In this document: piece by piece, positions 50,024 through 59,622 of the stretch | How the letters are laid out: the number at the start of each line of letters is the position of its first letter | Numbering within the stretch: position 1 is the first letter of the stretch | NCBI RefSeq assembly: GCF_004124315.2 | Contig: NZ_CP096889.1 | Location: 1,161,001 to 1,225,000 of the forward strand | From: Bacillus cabrialesii | GTDB lineage: Bacteria > Bacillota > Bacilli > Bacillales > Bacillaceae | DNA length: 64,000 nucleotides | Direction of reading: 5' to 3' | Made by a program: the position numbers and the translations under genes | Notes under the pieces: generated by a model | Told to the model about the DNA's origin: nothing | The model's input: only the letters and a program-made list of their open reading frames with translations | Databases searched by the model: none

Positions 50024-50067
50024 TGTCTGCCTCCTTTATTCACATTCAGCAAGGAAAAAAGAGAAAT

Positions 50068-50230
50068 AAAAAAAGTCCTCTTAAGAAGAAGACTTTGTCA
50101 GTGATTTTGTCTCTTCTTATCTTCCAAGCTGTTCGAGCTTGCTGGATTTAGCACCTTGGTCATGGCTGATCGCCATTTACACCGGTTGCTGAAGCTTCGT
50201 CGGGCCAGTCCCTCTGCTTCTCTTGATAAG
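50068..50230 (-). promoter_or_regulatory. S-box (SAM-I) riboswitch with terminator, upstream of yitJ
   Basis: Read on the minus strand from 50230. The aptamer starts CTTATCAAGAGAAGCAGAGG, passes through the conserved GGGACTGGCCCGACGAAGC and TTCAGCAACCGG segments, and closes with GATAAG at 50121-50116 pairing with the start (P1). The P1 3' strand AAGAAGAG can instead pair with TCTTCTTCTT to form an antiterminator. The terminator stem AAGTCTTC/GAGGACTT with its T run is at 50096-50068. SAM binding stabilises P1 and favours termination. It is almost exactly the yitJ leader used in structural studies. Confidence 0.96.
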
Positions 50231-50292
50231 AACGGATATGAAATTTTCGTTCAGGAAGTGCCAAAAGATGCCTAGCGTTTTCCCTTTCTCCA

Positions 50293-50321
50293 AATTTACC
50301 GAAAATAAAGACAATAATCAA
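50293..50321 (-). promoter_or_regulatory. Candidate sigma-A promoter of yitJ
   Basis: On the minus strand TTGATT (50321-50316) and TAAATT (50298-50293) with a 17 bp spacer, placed between the yitK stop and the S-box leader. Confidence 0.55.
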
Positions 50322-50336
50322 TAGGATTCAGAAAAT

Positions 50337-50828
50337 TTATCTGAAATTTATAAATTGAACGTCGATCGGCAGATCTGCACCCCGCACCGCCGTGATAATC
50401 TGCTGTAGGTCATCCTTATTTTTTCCGGTGACGCGCACTTGATCATCCTGCACTTGTGATTTTACTTTCAGTCCGGAGTTTTTGATGATCGTATTGATTT
50501 TTTTGGCGTTGTCCTTGTCAATGCCTTGAACAAGTTTTGCACGCTGGCGCACCGTTCCGCCTGACGCGTTTTCAACCTTGCCGTAATCAATGTTTTTTGT
50601 CGGCACGTTTCGTTTGATCAATTTACCCACAAGCACATCTTTCAGCTGGCTTAATTTGAATTCGTCATCAGAAACGAGGACAAGCTCCTCTTTATCTAAA
50701 GAAATGTCGCTTTTGCTTCCTTTAAAGTCATAGCGTGTGCTGATTTCCTTCAGCGCGATTTGGATCGCGTTTTGCACTTCAGGCAATTCCACCTTGGATA
50801 CAATATCAAATGAACTTTCTTTTGCCAT
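50337..50828 (-). CDS. yitK: YajQ-family nucleotide-binding protein YitK
   Basis: 163 residues of the YajQ family: [20 protein letters not shown] at the start, [14 protein letters not shown], and [19 protein letters not shown]. The fold holds two ferredoxin-like domains that bind nucleotides or RNA; a homologue in Xanthomonas binds cyclic di-GMP. ATGGAGGTTTTCAT precedes the ATG. Divergent from yitL. Confidence 0.92.
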   Translation of the reverse strand: MAKESSFDIVSKVELPEVQNAIQIALKEISTRYDFKGSKSDISLDKEELVLVSDDEFKLSQLKDVLVGKLIKRNVPTKNIDYGKVENASGGTVRQRAKLVQGIDKDNAKKINTIIKNSGLKVKSQVQDDQVRVTGKNKDDLQQIITAVRGADLPIDVQFINFR

Positions 50829-50975
50829 ATGAAAACCTCCATAACATTTAACTTATGTGTTGATTATAGTAGAATAAAGAGAAACTTCCAACAGAACAAA
50901 GAATCAATTTGTGATGATTGGAAAAAATGTTAACAGAATCCGCGGAAAAATAAGCGGAACAGGAAGGGCGATAGC

Positions 50976-51824
50976 ATGAGACCAGGGCAGCAATTAACCT
51001 TGAGTATAGATCACCAAACAGATTTCGGTTACTTTTTAACCGACGGAGAAGATACGATTCTCTTACATAACAGTGAAATAACTGAGGATATTGAAGACAG
51101 AGACGAGGTAGAGGTCTTTATATACGTCGACCAGCAGGAAAGGCTTGCGGCCACAATGAAAATTCCGGTCATCAGCGCTGATGAATACGGCTGGGTTGAA
51201 GTGGTGGATACAGTAGAAGATATGGGCGTTTTCGTTGATGTCGGTTTATCGAAGGACGCGCTTGTCGCAACTGAGCATTTGCCGCCATACGAAGATGTCT
51301 GGCCGCAAAAAGGGGATAAGCTTTACTGTATGCTGAAGGTGACAAACAGGGGACGCCTGTTTGCGAAACCTGCGCCGGAAGATATCATCAGCGAACTGTT
51401 TACCGACGCCTCGGAAGATTTGATGAATAAAGAGCTGACAGGTACGGTATACAGATTGATCGCAACGGGTTCATTCGTCATCACGGACGACGGTATCCGC
51501 TGTTTTATCCATCCTTCAGAAAGAAAAGAGGAGCCAAGACTCGGCTCAAGAGTCACGGGACGGGTGATTCAAGTCAAAGAAGACGGTTCAGTCAACATGT
51601 CCCTGCTTCCGAGAAAACAGGATGCAATGTCTGTTGATGCCGAGTACATTCTGACGTATATGAGAACGAGAAACGGCGCCATGCCGTACAGCGACAAAAG
51701 CAATTCCGACGATATCAGAGAACGTTTTAACATGAGCAAAGCCGCCTTTAAACGCGCGCTCGGCCATTTGATGAAAAACGGAAAAGTGTATCAGGAAGAC
51801 GGATGGACATACGAGAAAAAATAG
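50976..51824 (+). CDS. yitL: S1-domain RNA-binding protein YitL (CvfB type)
   Basis: 282 residues with three S1/OB-like modules (LSIDHQTDFGYFLTDGEDTILLH; VVDTVEDMGVFVDVGL; VIQVKEDGSVNMSLL) and a C-terminal winged helix (SDDIRERFNMSKAAFKRALGHLMK). This matches CvfB, a conserved virulence-linked RNA-binding protein of Staphylococcus. RNA targets in Bacillus are unknown. AGGAAGGGCGATAGC precedes the ATG. Confidence 0.9.
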   Translation: MRPGQQLTLSIDHQTDFGYFLTDGEDTILLHNSEITEDIEDRDEVEVFIYVDQQERLAATMKIPVISADEYGWVEVVDTVEDMGVFVDVGLSKDALVATEHLPPYEDVWPQKGDKLYCMLKVTNRGRLFAKPAPEDIISELFTDASEDLMNKELTGTVYRLIATGSFVITDDGIRCFIHPSERKEEPRLGSRVTGRVIQVKEDGSVNMSLLPRKQDAMSVDAEYILTYMRTRNGAMPYSDKSNSDDIRERFNMSKAAFKRALGHLMKNGKVYQEDGWTYEKK

Positions 51825-51850
51825 AAGGCCGCACAGGCCTTCTATTTTTT
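51817..51850 (+). terminator. Terminator of yitL
   Basis: AAAAATAGAAGGCC pairs with GGCCTTCTATTTTT over a 5-base loop; the left arm overlaps the yitL stop. Confidence 0.9.
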
Positions 51851-51942
51851 ATATAAGAACTTCACAAATAAAAATCTTCTGCGTATCATTAGGGTAGACA
51901 GAATGTTTAATCAGTTAGAAGACAGGGGGTGAGGGTGGAATC

Positions 51943-52233
51943 ATGGAAATTCGCATCGATATTTTATTGATCTTGATTGCGATGCTTTTCTTTTGGGTTG
52001 CTTATCTGGCCGGAATAAAGAAGCATACATGGATACTGTCCGGTTTTCATGAGTCTCGGATACGTGACAAGGATCGCCTGGCTAAAATTGCAGGATACTT
52101 TTTTCTGAATTCAGGGATATTTATTCTTTTCAACGGTTTTATTTCATTTCAAGGACAAGATCAGCTGATTCCGCCGATGATTTTGGCATATGGAGCCGGA
52201 GTCATCATTTATGTAAATAAAAGATTACTATAA
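51943..52233 (+). CDS. yitR: Small membrane protein YitR (DUF3784 type)
   Basis: 96 residues with three hydrophobic segments (ILLILIAMLFFWVAYLAGI; GYFFLNSGIFILFNGF; PPMILAYGAGVIIYV) separated by the charged SRIRDKDRLAK loop. It fits the DUF3784 family. AGGGGGTGAGGGTGGAATC precedes the ATG. In strain 168 its left neighbour is nprB; here it is yitL. Function unknown. Confidence 0.8.
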   Translation: MEIRIDILLILIAMLFFWVAYLAGIKKHTWILSGFHESRIRDKDRLAKIAGYFFLNSGIFILFNGFISFQGQDQLIPPMILAYGAGVIIYVNKRLL

Positions 52234-52270
52234 AACCTCCAGCATTTATCAAATGATCTGGAGGTTTTTG
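52232..52270. terminator. Bidirectional terminator between yitR and yitS
   Basis: AAAACCTCCAG pairs with CTGGAGGTTTTT over a 16-base loop. Confidence 0.85.
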
Positions 52271-52275
52271 TTTGC

Positions 52276-53127
52276 TTATTTTCTTAAAAAGAATATCGCC
52301 AATGTGCCGGGGCCGGCGTGTGAGCCAATCGCAGAACCAATCGGATGCATGATGATTTCCTTCGGTTTGAACGCATCCTCAATCAATTGTTTCATGTCTG
52401 CGGCTTTTTCTTCGTTCGCGGCGTAGCTGATTCCGACGGTTTGATTGCCCCAATGATCACCGCGCTCTTTCATAAGCTCGATGATCCGTTTGAAAAGTTT
52501 TTTCTGTCCGCGGATTTTTTCCAGAGGCACAAGCTTGCCGTCCTCCATCTGAAGCAGCGGTTTAATATTCAGCAAACCGCCGACGAAAGCGGATGTTTTT
52601 GAGATGCGGCCGCCTCTTGCAAGATACGTGAGATCATCCACAGTAAAAATGTGCTCAAGCTGTTTGCAAAAGTTCTTTACAGACGTTTCAATTTCTTGTA
52701 TTGTATTCCCGTTGATACAGAGATCGGCGGCATGCCGGACAGCCAGGCCGTACCCTAATGAAGCGCATTTGGAATCAATGACCCGCAAATCGAAATCGGG
52801 GAATTCCTCCTTCACTTCATTGGCCATCATTACAGCTGTCTGATACGTGCCGGAGAGGCCTGAGGAAAAGGCAATGTAAAGAGCAGGATCACCTGTTTCG
52901 GCATATTGCAAAAACACATTTTTAATCGTTTGCGGTGAAGCTTGGGATGTCTTAGGCGTTTCTCCATTTTGCATCGCTTCAAATATTTGATCCGCATCAA
53001 TCGTGACCGCATCTTCGAATTCTTTATCGCCGAGAGAAACTCTGAGCGGAATAAAGCCGATGCCGTTTTCTTCAAAATAAGAACGGGGCAGATCGGCGGC
53101 GCTGTCAGCGATGAGATGAACTGTCAT
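52276..53127 (-). CDS. yitS: DegV-family fatty acid-binding protein YitS
   Basis: 283 residues from the ATG at 53127 ([18 protein letters not shown]). DegV motifs: DSAADLP, the TSQASP loop with the lipid-contacting Ser/Thr, [11 protein letters not shown], and the C-terminal [13 protein letters not shown]. DegV proteins hold a fatty acid in a pocket and deliver it to the fatty acid kinase FakA. Divergent from yitT. Confidence 0.92.
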   Translation of the reverse strand: MTVHLIADSAADLPRSYFEENGIGFIPLRVSLGDKEFEDAVTIDADQIFEAMQNGETPKTSQASPQTIKNVFLQYAETGDPALYIAFSSGLSGTYQTAVMMANEVKEEFPDFDLRVIDSKCASLGYGLAVRHAADLCINGNTIQEIETSVKNFCKQLEHIFTVDDLTYLARGGRISKTSAFVGGLLNIKPLLQMEDGKLVPLEKIRGQKKLFKRIIELMKERGDHWGNQTVGISYAANEEKAADMKQLIEDAFKPKEIIMHPIGSAIGSHAGPGTLAIFFLRK

Positions 53128-53264
53128 ATTGCTTCCCTTCTTTCCGTTATCGCTCGTTATCATAACAGTTAAGCCAACTATATCATATTAATTTGCCAAA
53201 ATCGTGTTCAAATATTTGTTTTAAGGGAAAACATAATAAAGAAGAAAGAGCGGAGGAACATGCC

Positions 53265-54107
53265 ATGGTACTAGATCAAACAAAAAAATTACTCATCGTC
53301 ATCATCGGTGCTTTACTCAATGCGGCCGGGCTGAACTTATTTTTGATTCCGGCAGATGTATATGCCAGCGGCTTTACTGGTGTCGCCCAGCTTTTATCAA
53401 GCGTCGTTGATCAATATGCCCCCTTTTACATATCGACGGGAACGCTCTTGTTCCTCTTAAACATTCCGGTCGGTATTTTAGGATGGCTGAAGGTCGGCAA
53501 ATCGTTTACGGTGTACAGCATTTTAAGCGTCGGTCTGACTACAGTGTTTATGGGAATCCTGCCGGAAACAAGGCTGTCACATGACATTTTGCTGAACGCG
53601 GTGTTCGGCGGCGTCATTTCCGCTGTCGGTATCGGCTTAACATTAAAATACGGCGCTTCGACAGGCGGACTCGATATCGTCGCCATGGTGCTTGCAAAGT
53701 GGAAGGATAAACCCGTCGGCACGTATTTCTTCATTCTGAACGGGATTATCATCTTGACGGCAGGATTATTGCAAGGTTGGGAGAAAGCATTATATACCCT
53801 GGTTACACTATATGTGACAACGAGGGTAATCGACGCCATTCACACCCGCCACATGAAGCTCACGGCAATGATCGTGACGAAAAAAGCGGACGAAATCAAA
53901 GAAGCCATCTATGGAAAAATGGTGCGCGGCATCACAACTGTTCCGGCCAAGGGAGCCTTTACGAACGAACAGAAAGAGATGATGATTATCGTCATCACAA
54001 GGTATGAATTGTACGATTTAGAGAAGATCGTCAAAGAAGTTGATCCGAAAGCATTTACGAACATTGTTCAAACGACAGGGATTTTTGGTTTCTTTAGAAA
54101 AGACTGA
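53265..54107 (+). CDS. yitT: YitT-family membrane protein YitT
   Basis: 280 residues from the ATG at 53265 ([15 protein letters not shown]) after GGAGGAACATGCC. Six or so N-terminal membrane helices carry [21 protein letters not shown] and [17 protein letters not shown] cytoplasmic DUF2179 domain of about 80 residues ends the protein ([26 protein letters not shown]). It is the full-length relative of YitE in this window. Role unknown. The ipi frame follows 17 bp later. Confidence 0.9.
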   Translation: MVLDQTKKLLIVIIGALLNAAGLNLFLIPADVYASGFTGVAQLLSSVVDQYAPFYISTGTLLFLLNIPVGILGWLKVGKSFTVYSILSVGLTTVFMGILPETRLSHDILLNAVFGGVISAVGIGLTLKYGASTGGLDIVAMVLAKWKDKPVGTYFFILNGIIILTAGLLQGWEKALYTLVTLYVTTRVIDAIHTRHMKLTAMIVTKKADEIKEAIYGKMVRGITTVPAKGAFTNEQKEMMIIVITRYELYDLEKIVKEVDPKAFTNIVQTTGIFGFFRKD

Positions 54108-54124
54108 CGAAAGCAGGTGGAGTC

Positions 54125-54580
54125 GTGAAACGGCTGCTTGTGATGCTCCTGCCCGTGCTGCTTTTGATAGGATGCGGGAAAGATGAGCAGACAGAACCCG
54201 ATAAGGAGGTATCAGGCGGAATGGAAAATCAAGAGGTTGTTTTATCTGTTGACGCAATTCAGGAGCCTGAACAAATCAAGTTTAACATGTCGCTGAAGAA
54301 CCAAAGCGAACGTGCTGTCGAGTTTCAATTCAGCACAGGACAAAAATTTGAACTTGTCGTGTATGATTCTGAGCACAAAGAAAGATACCGTTATTCGAAA
54401 GACAAAATGTTTACGCAGGCTTTTCAAAACCTGACGCTTGAATCTGGAGAAACATATGATTTCTCAGATGTGTGGAAGGAAGTCCCTGAGCCCGGAACCT
54501 ATGAGGTAAAGGTGACATTTAAGGGGAGAGCGGAAAATCTCAAGCAGGTTCAGGCTGTTCAGCAGTTTGAAGTCAAATAA
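54125..54580 (+). CDS. ipi: BsuPI proteinase inhibitor, with upstream lipoprotein start
   Basis: The known inhibitor of the intracellular serine protease (BsuPI) corresponds to the product from the ATG at 54221 ([18 protein letters not shown]), about 119 residues of beta-rich sequence; AAGGAGG at 54203-54209 precedes it by 11 bases. The same frame extends 32 codons upstream to a GTG at 54125 after AGGTGG. That extension is a clean lipoprotein signal: MKR, a hydrophobic stretch, then the lipobox LLIGC with the Cys at residue 17. Both products are possible from one mRNA: a membrane-anchored form and a cytoplasmic form. The GTG lies 17 bp after yitT. Confidence 0.88.
   Translation: MKRLLVMLLPVLLLIGCGKDEQTEPDKEVSGGMENQEVVLSVDAIQEPEQIKFNMSLKNQSERAVEFQFSTGQKFELVVYDSEHKERYRYSKDKMFTQAFQNLTLESGETYDFSDVWKEVPEPGTYEVKVTFKGRAENLKQVQAVQQFEVK
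54203..54223 (+). promoter_or_regulatory. Internal ribosome binding site for the short Ipi form
   Basis: AAGGAGG at 54203-54209, 11 bases before ATG at 54221, inside the coding sequence of the longer Ipi frame. The spacing is slightly long, but the core is a full match to the 16S rRNA tail. Confidence 0.75.
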
Positions 54581-54582
54581 GA

Positions 54583-54613
54583 GGCTATGGCGGATCCGCC
54601 ATAGCCTTTTTTT
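54583..54613. terminator. Bidirectional terminator between ipi and yizC
   Basis: A perfect 24-bp palindrome (GGCTATGGCGGA and its mirror complement) followed by seven T on the plus strand. Confidence 0.88.
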
Positions 54614-54809
54614 ATTGCAGTTTGTCCAGCTGATTTTGAAATTGATGCAGCTGGCGACGTTCCGCATCTGTCGAATTGGCATACGCAGAAGATACAGCAT
54701 TTTTGGCTCTCAGAATCGCTTGCTCCTGATCGCCTTCCTCAAAGCCGTTTGTCACCATGACAGCCTGTTGAACAAATGATTTAGCCTGCTGAAAGAGTTC
54801 GTTTCTCAT
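54612..54809 (-). CDS. yizC: Small DUF3813 protein YizC
   Basis: 65 residues, wholly helical and charged (MRNELFQQAKSFVQQAVMVT, then EEGDQEQAILRAKNAVSSAY). It matches the DUF3813 family. Its ATG directly follows the stop codon of the preceding 50-codon gene (TAAATG), and only a weak AGGT lies upstream, so translation is probably coupled. Function unknown. Confidence 0.75.
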   Translation of the reverse strand: MRNELFQQAKSFVQQAVMVTNGFEEGDQEQAILRAKNAVSSAYANSTDAERRQLHQFQNQLDKLQ

Positions 54810-54962
54810 TTAATATTCAACCTGTCTTTCGGCCGAGTCTCGTGCCGCGGCGTGCTGGTGAGCTTCTTCTAATGTAGACCGATATGGAAATCTTGCGGCG
54901 TGCTGCCCGATGGAGTCTTTACCCTGCTGAATAAACCTTCTGGATTTGCTTCGTTTACCCAT
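54810..54962 (-). CDS. Unnamed 50-residue basic protein upstream of yizC
   Basis: Starts ATG at 54962, ten bases after GGAAGGGGG, and ends TAA at 54810, next to the yizC ATG. It begins MGKRSKSRRFIQQGKDSIGQ and continues with a His/Ala-rich RSTLEEAHQHAAARDSAERQ stretch. The composition (basic N-terminus, then polar helix) is protein-like and the start signal is good. I do not recognise a family or name. Confidence 0.65.
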   Translation of the reverse strand: MGKRSKSRRFIQQGKDSIGQHAARFPYRSTLEEAHQHAAARDSAERQVEY

Positions 54963-55066
54963 TGTGAGAATGCCCCCTTCCATACTTTGACGAGATGAGT
55001 CGTCTTCAATAGTATGGTGGTGCGCAGTAAGGTTTATGAGTGGGAAAAATTAATACGGGCCGGTCT

Positions 55067-55879
55067 TTAAAGTGAGAAATATTCTTTCAAAAATCTTGCC
55101 ACGCCGTCCTCTTCATTTGTAGCCGTTGTTCGGTTGGCAATCTGCTTGACCTCGTCAATTCCATTGCCCATCGCAACGCCGCAGCCTGCGAATTCAAGCA
55201 TCTCCAAATCGTTATCCTCATCCCCGAAAGCAATGATCCGCTCCCTCGGCACGCCGTAATAATCGCTGATTTTCTGCAGGCCCACCGCTTTATTCATGCC
55301 GCTTTTAATAATTTCAATGACATGCCACGGCGCGGCCCATCTTCTATGATCGATCACCTCGGCATGCACATCCGATAAATAGGAGCGTATGGCTGCCACA
55401 TCTTCTTCTTTTGCGTGAATGAGGACGGACGTCACATCCTCACCGAGATTTTGCCGCAAGTCTCCGACCGTCACGTTCGTTGTGTTCATGTTAAAGGCAT
55501 CAATCAGGTGCTCATCATGGTAATGAAAGTACACATCGTCAATCACTTCAGCAAGCACATTATGTACGTTGTAGCTCTCGCTGATATCCACCAGCTGTTT
55601 GACAACATCAAGCGGCAGCGAGGTATGATACCGTCCCCAGCTGTCGTCCTGCGGATGATGGACAAAAGCTCCGTTAAAATTAACAATCGGCGTTGTCAGC
55701 TCCATCTGCTGGTAGTACATGGAACTTGAACGGTACGGACGGCCTGTCGCGATGCAGACATAATGCCCGTCATTTTTTAGGCGCTGTATCGTCCGAAGGG
55801 TGTTTTCTGATATGGTTTTATCTTCCTTTAATAACGTTCCATCTAAATCTAATGCGATTACATAGGGTTTTGTCTCCAT
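55067..55879 (-). CDS. yitU: Cof-type HAD phosphatase YitU
   Basis: 270 residues: motif I VIALDLDGTLLKEDKTIS with the Asp nucleophile at 10, motif II CIATGRPYRSS, motif III Lys in SGMNKAVGLQKI, and motif IV IIAFGDEDNDLEML. It is a class IIB (Cof-type) HAD. B. subtilis YitU is one of the phosphatases able to dephosphorylate the riboflavin intermediate ARPP and FMN. Divergent from yitV. Confidence 0.9.
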   Translation of the reverse strand: METKPYVIALDLDGTLLKEDKTISENTLRTIQRLKNDGHYVCIATGRPYRSSSMYYQQMELTTPIVNFNGAFVHHPQDDSWGRYHTSLPLDVVKQLVDISESYNVHNVLAEVIDDVYFHYHDEHLIDAFNMNTTNVTVGDLRQNLGEDVTSVLIHAKEEDVAAIRSYLSDVHAEVIDHRRWAAPWHVIEIIKSGMNKAVGLQKISDYYGVPRERIIAFGDEDNDLEMLEFAGCGVAMGNGIDEVKQIANRTTATNEEDGVARFLKEYFSL

Positions 55880-55999
55880 GAAAAGCTCCTTTAACCTTAG
55901 ATTTTGCTTGTTTTGCCTTACTTACAGTGTAGCTTTTTACCATCTTTATTGTCTACATGTTACACTTATGATTATGGTTATCCTAAGGAGGGGAACATT

Positions 56000-56767
56000 G
56001 TGATTCAAATTGAAAACCAAACCGTTTCCGGTATTCCGTTTTTACATATTGTAAAGGAAGAGAACAGGCACCGCGCCGTTCCTCTCGTGATCTTTATACA
56101 TGGTTTTACAAGCGCGAAGGAACATAACCTTCATATTGCTTATCTGCTTGCGGAGAAGGGCTTCAGAGCCGTTCTGCCGGAGGCTCTGCACCATGGCGAA
56201 CGGGGAGAAGAGATGGCTGTCGAAGAGCTGGCCGGCCATTTTTGGGACATCGTCCTCAATGAGATTGAAGAGATCGGCGTACTCAAAACCCATTTTGAAA
56301 AAGAGGGCCTGATAGACGGCGGCCGCATCGGTCTCGCAGGCACGTCAATGGGCGGCATCACAACACTTGGCGCATTGACCGCTTATGATTGGATAAAAGC
56401 CGGCGTCAGCCTGATGGGAAGCCCGAGCTACGTGGAATTGTTTCAACAGCAGATTGACCATATCAAATCTCAGGGCATTGATATCGACGTGCCGGAAGAA
56501 AAGGTGCAGGAGCTGATGAAGCGTCTCGAATTGCGTGATCTCAGCCTTCAGCCGGAGAAACTGCGCCAGCGCCCGCTATTATTTTGGCACGGCGCAAAAG
56601 ATAGAGTCGTGCCTTACGCGCCGACCCGGACATTTTATGACACGATCAAATCCCATTACAGCGAGCAGCCGGAACGTCTCCAATTTATCGGAGATGAGAA
56701 CGCCGACCATAAAGTCCCGCGAACAGCGGTGTTAAAAACGATTGAATGGTTTGACACGCACTTATAA
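56000..56767 (+). CDS. yitV: Alpha/beta hydrolase (esterase) YitV
   Basis: 255 residues from the GTG at 56000, 7 bases after AAGGAGGG; the frame stays open upstream to 55904 without a better site. It has IHGFTSAKEHN, the nucleophile loop GLAGTSMGGITTLG, FWHGAKDRVVPYAPT with the acid, and the DENADHKVP histidine. It resembles the dienelactone hydrolase/acyl-peptidase type. Substrate unknown. Confidence 0.88.
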   Translation: MIQIENQTVSGIPFLHIVKEENRHRAVPLVIFIHGFTSAKEHNLHIAYLLAEKGFRAVLPEALHHGERGEEMAVEELAGHFWDIVLNEIEEIGVLKTHFEKEGLIDGGRIGLAGTSMGGITTLGALTAYDWIKAGVSLMGSPSYVELFQQQIDHIKSQGIDIDVPEEKVQELMKRLELRDLSLQPEKLRQRPLLFWHGAKDRVVPYAPTRTFYDTIKSHYSEQPERLQFIGDENADHKVPRTAVLKTIEWFDTHL

Positions 56768-56831
56768 AAGCACAAAGGTGTTAACACTGGCTCAATATAC
56801 GTTATACTGTAGAAAAAAGGAGTGAGGGAAC

Positions 56832-57140
56832 GTGGAAGAAGCATTAAAAGAAAACATCATGGGCGCCCTTGAACAGGTTGTTGATCCTGAGCTTGGCGTT
56901 GATATCGTGAATCTTGGATTGGTATATGACGTTGATATGGATGAAGACGGCTTAACGCACGTGACGATGACACTGACATCAATGGGCTGCCCTTTAGCGC
57001 CGATTATCGTTGATGAAGTGAAAAAAGCGTTAGCGGACATTCCGGAAGTAAAAGAGACGGAGGTTCACATTGTGTGGAATCCGCCATGGACAAGAGATAA
57101 AATGTCCAGATACGCGAAAATCGCGCTTGGCATTCAATAA
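56832..57140 (+). CDS. yitW: MIP18/SufT-type iron-sulfur assembly protein YitW
   Basis: 102 residues, a single DUF59/MIP18 domain: QVVDPELGVDIVNLGLVYDV at the start, TLTSMGCPLAP with the reactive Cys, and HIVWNPPWTRDKMS at the end. These proteins help load Fe-S clusters (SufT, PaaD, human CIAO2). The GTG start follows AAAGGAGTGAGGGAAC. The gene stands alone. Confidence 0.92.
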   Translation: MEEALKENIMGALEQVVDPELGVDIVNLGLVYDVDMDEDGLTHVTMTLTSMGCPLAPIIVDEVKKALADIPEVKETEVHIVWNPPWTRDKMSRYAKIALGIQ

Positions 57141-57146
57141 AACAAA

Positions 57147-57186
57147 ACAAAAGAGGACAGCCTGACACGTGAGGCTGTCCTCTTTT
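57147..57186 (+). terminator. Terminator of yitW
   Basis: AAAGAGGACAGCC pairs with GGCTGTCCTCTTT over a 9-base loop, followed by a short T run. Confidence 0.92.
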
Positions 57187-57209
57187 ACAGCTGAAAGGAG
57201 TGAAAGGAA

Positions 57210-57380
57210 ATGATGTATCTGCTGGCTGTCCTATGCCCGCCGCTCGCTGTTTTGATTTCGGGAAAACCGTTTCAGGCATTGCTGAATCTCATATTGACCT
57301 GTATCTTTTGGCTGCCGGGCGCGATTCACGCCTGCTTTATCGTCGCCGACCGCCGCGCCGAAAAACGGGCAAGGAGATAA
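57210..57380 (+). CDS. Pmp3/UPF0057-type small membrane protein
   Basis: 56 residues (MMYLLAVLCPPLAVLISGKP), with two hydrophobic helices and a CPPLAVL motif followed by NLILTCIFWLPGAIHACFIV. This is the Pmp3/YqaE proteolipid family, which affects membrane potential or stress tolerance in yeast and plants. AAAGGAGTGAAAGG precedes tandem ATG codons. It lies 69 bp after yitW and 63 bp before yitY. I do not recall a gene name for it. Confidence 0.85.
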   Translation: MMYLLAVLCPPLAVLISGKPFQALLNLILTCIFWLPGAIHACFIVADRRAEKRARR

Positions 57381-57422
57381 CATTGGAAAAATGAGGGCGC
57401 GAACATGGTATAATGGTCATAA

Positions 57423-58879
<1,457 letters not shown>

Positions 58880-58880
<1 letters not shown>

Positions 58881-59419
58881 TGGGGAAAAATAAATTAAAA
58901 TGGCTGACATTATCACAAAGCAGCGTGTTCTTCGCAAGCAGCTTAATCTTTCCGTTTTATATACTGTTTGTGAAAAACATCGGCTCAAGCTACACGCAGT
59001 TCGGTTTTTCCTACGGATTGTTCGGGCTGAGCGGCGCGCTCATTTATCCGCTGCTCGGACGGCTGTCTGAAAGGCTCGACAGCCGTTATTTTCTGCTTGC
59101 GAACTCTTGGGGCATGGCTGTGCTGCTTTTGTATGTCCCGCATATCGGGAGCGTCGGTCAAGTGTATATCGTTCAAGTGCTGTTAGGGCTTTTTGGAGCG
59201 ATGCAAAAGCATGGAGAAAAAGTGCTGATTGCCGACTTTACAGACAACGGAGAACGCGGAAAGAAAATTGGAAATTACCATTTTTGGACGGCGGTCTTTT
59301 CAGCGGCAGCTATTATGCTCGGCGGCTTTCTCGCCGATTTTTTTACAGTGCAAATGATTTTTTATGCAAGCTCTATTCTTTATTTTTTGAGTGGATTGAT
59401 GATGATGAAAACAGGCTGA
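58880..59419 (+). CDS. yitZ: Half-length MFS-type protein YitZ
   Basis: 179 residues with about six hydrophobic helices and a loop of MFS type (LLGRLSERLDSRYFLLANS). That is only half of a normal MFS transporter. The frame has a good start coupled to yitY and a strong terminator straight after its stop, and I see no second half downstream, so the short form looks genuine rather than recently broken. It might dimerise, or be an old remnant. Substrate unknown. Confidence 0.8.
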
Positions 59420-59440
59420 CCGAGTCAGCCTGTTTTTTTA
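59408..59440 (+). terminator. Terminator of yitY-yitZ
   Basis: AAAACAGGCTGAC pairs with GTCAGCCTGTTTT over three bases, followed by a T run; it overlaps the yitZ stop. Confidence 0.93.
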
Positions 59441-59530
59441 TGCAGTTAAAAAAGCGGGAAATCAACGTTTTCTGCTGCAAAAGCACAGTTTGTTTCGGAA
59501 CGGATTTTTCATTGAACAGAAAATTTACAA

Positions 59531-59575
59531 GTGAATAAAAATATTAAATATACGATTGAATTAATTTTTATTCAT
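59531..59575. promoter_or_regulatory. Two ArgR (AhrC) boxes upstream of argC
   Basis: GTGAATAAAAATATTAAA (59531-59548) and AATTTTTATTCAT within 59558-59575 are inverted copies of the ARG-box pattern TGAATAAAAATTCA. The second covers the spacer of the argC promoter, so binding of AhrC with arginine would block transcription. Confidence 0.8.
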
Positions 59576-59583
59576 GTTATAAT
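59556..59583 (+). promoter_or_regulatory. Sigma-A promoter of argC
   Basis: TTGAAT (59556-59561) and TATAAT (59578-59583) with a 16 bp spacer, overlapped by the second ArgR box. Confidence 0.8.
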
Positions 59584-59622
59584 GTTAAATAATTTCACAA
59601 AGACCAAGAAGGTGAACTTGTT

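Noticed and set aside
54583..54606. Perfect 24-bp palindrome as a possible protein binding site
   Set aside because: The T run on its right side and its place between converging genes make a terminator the simpler reading.
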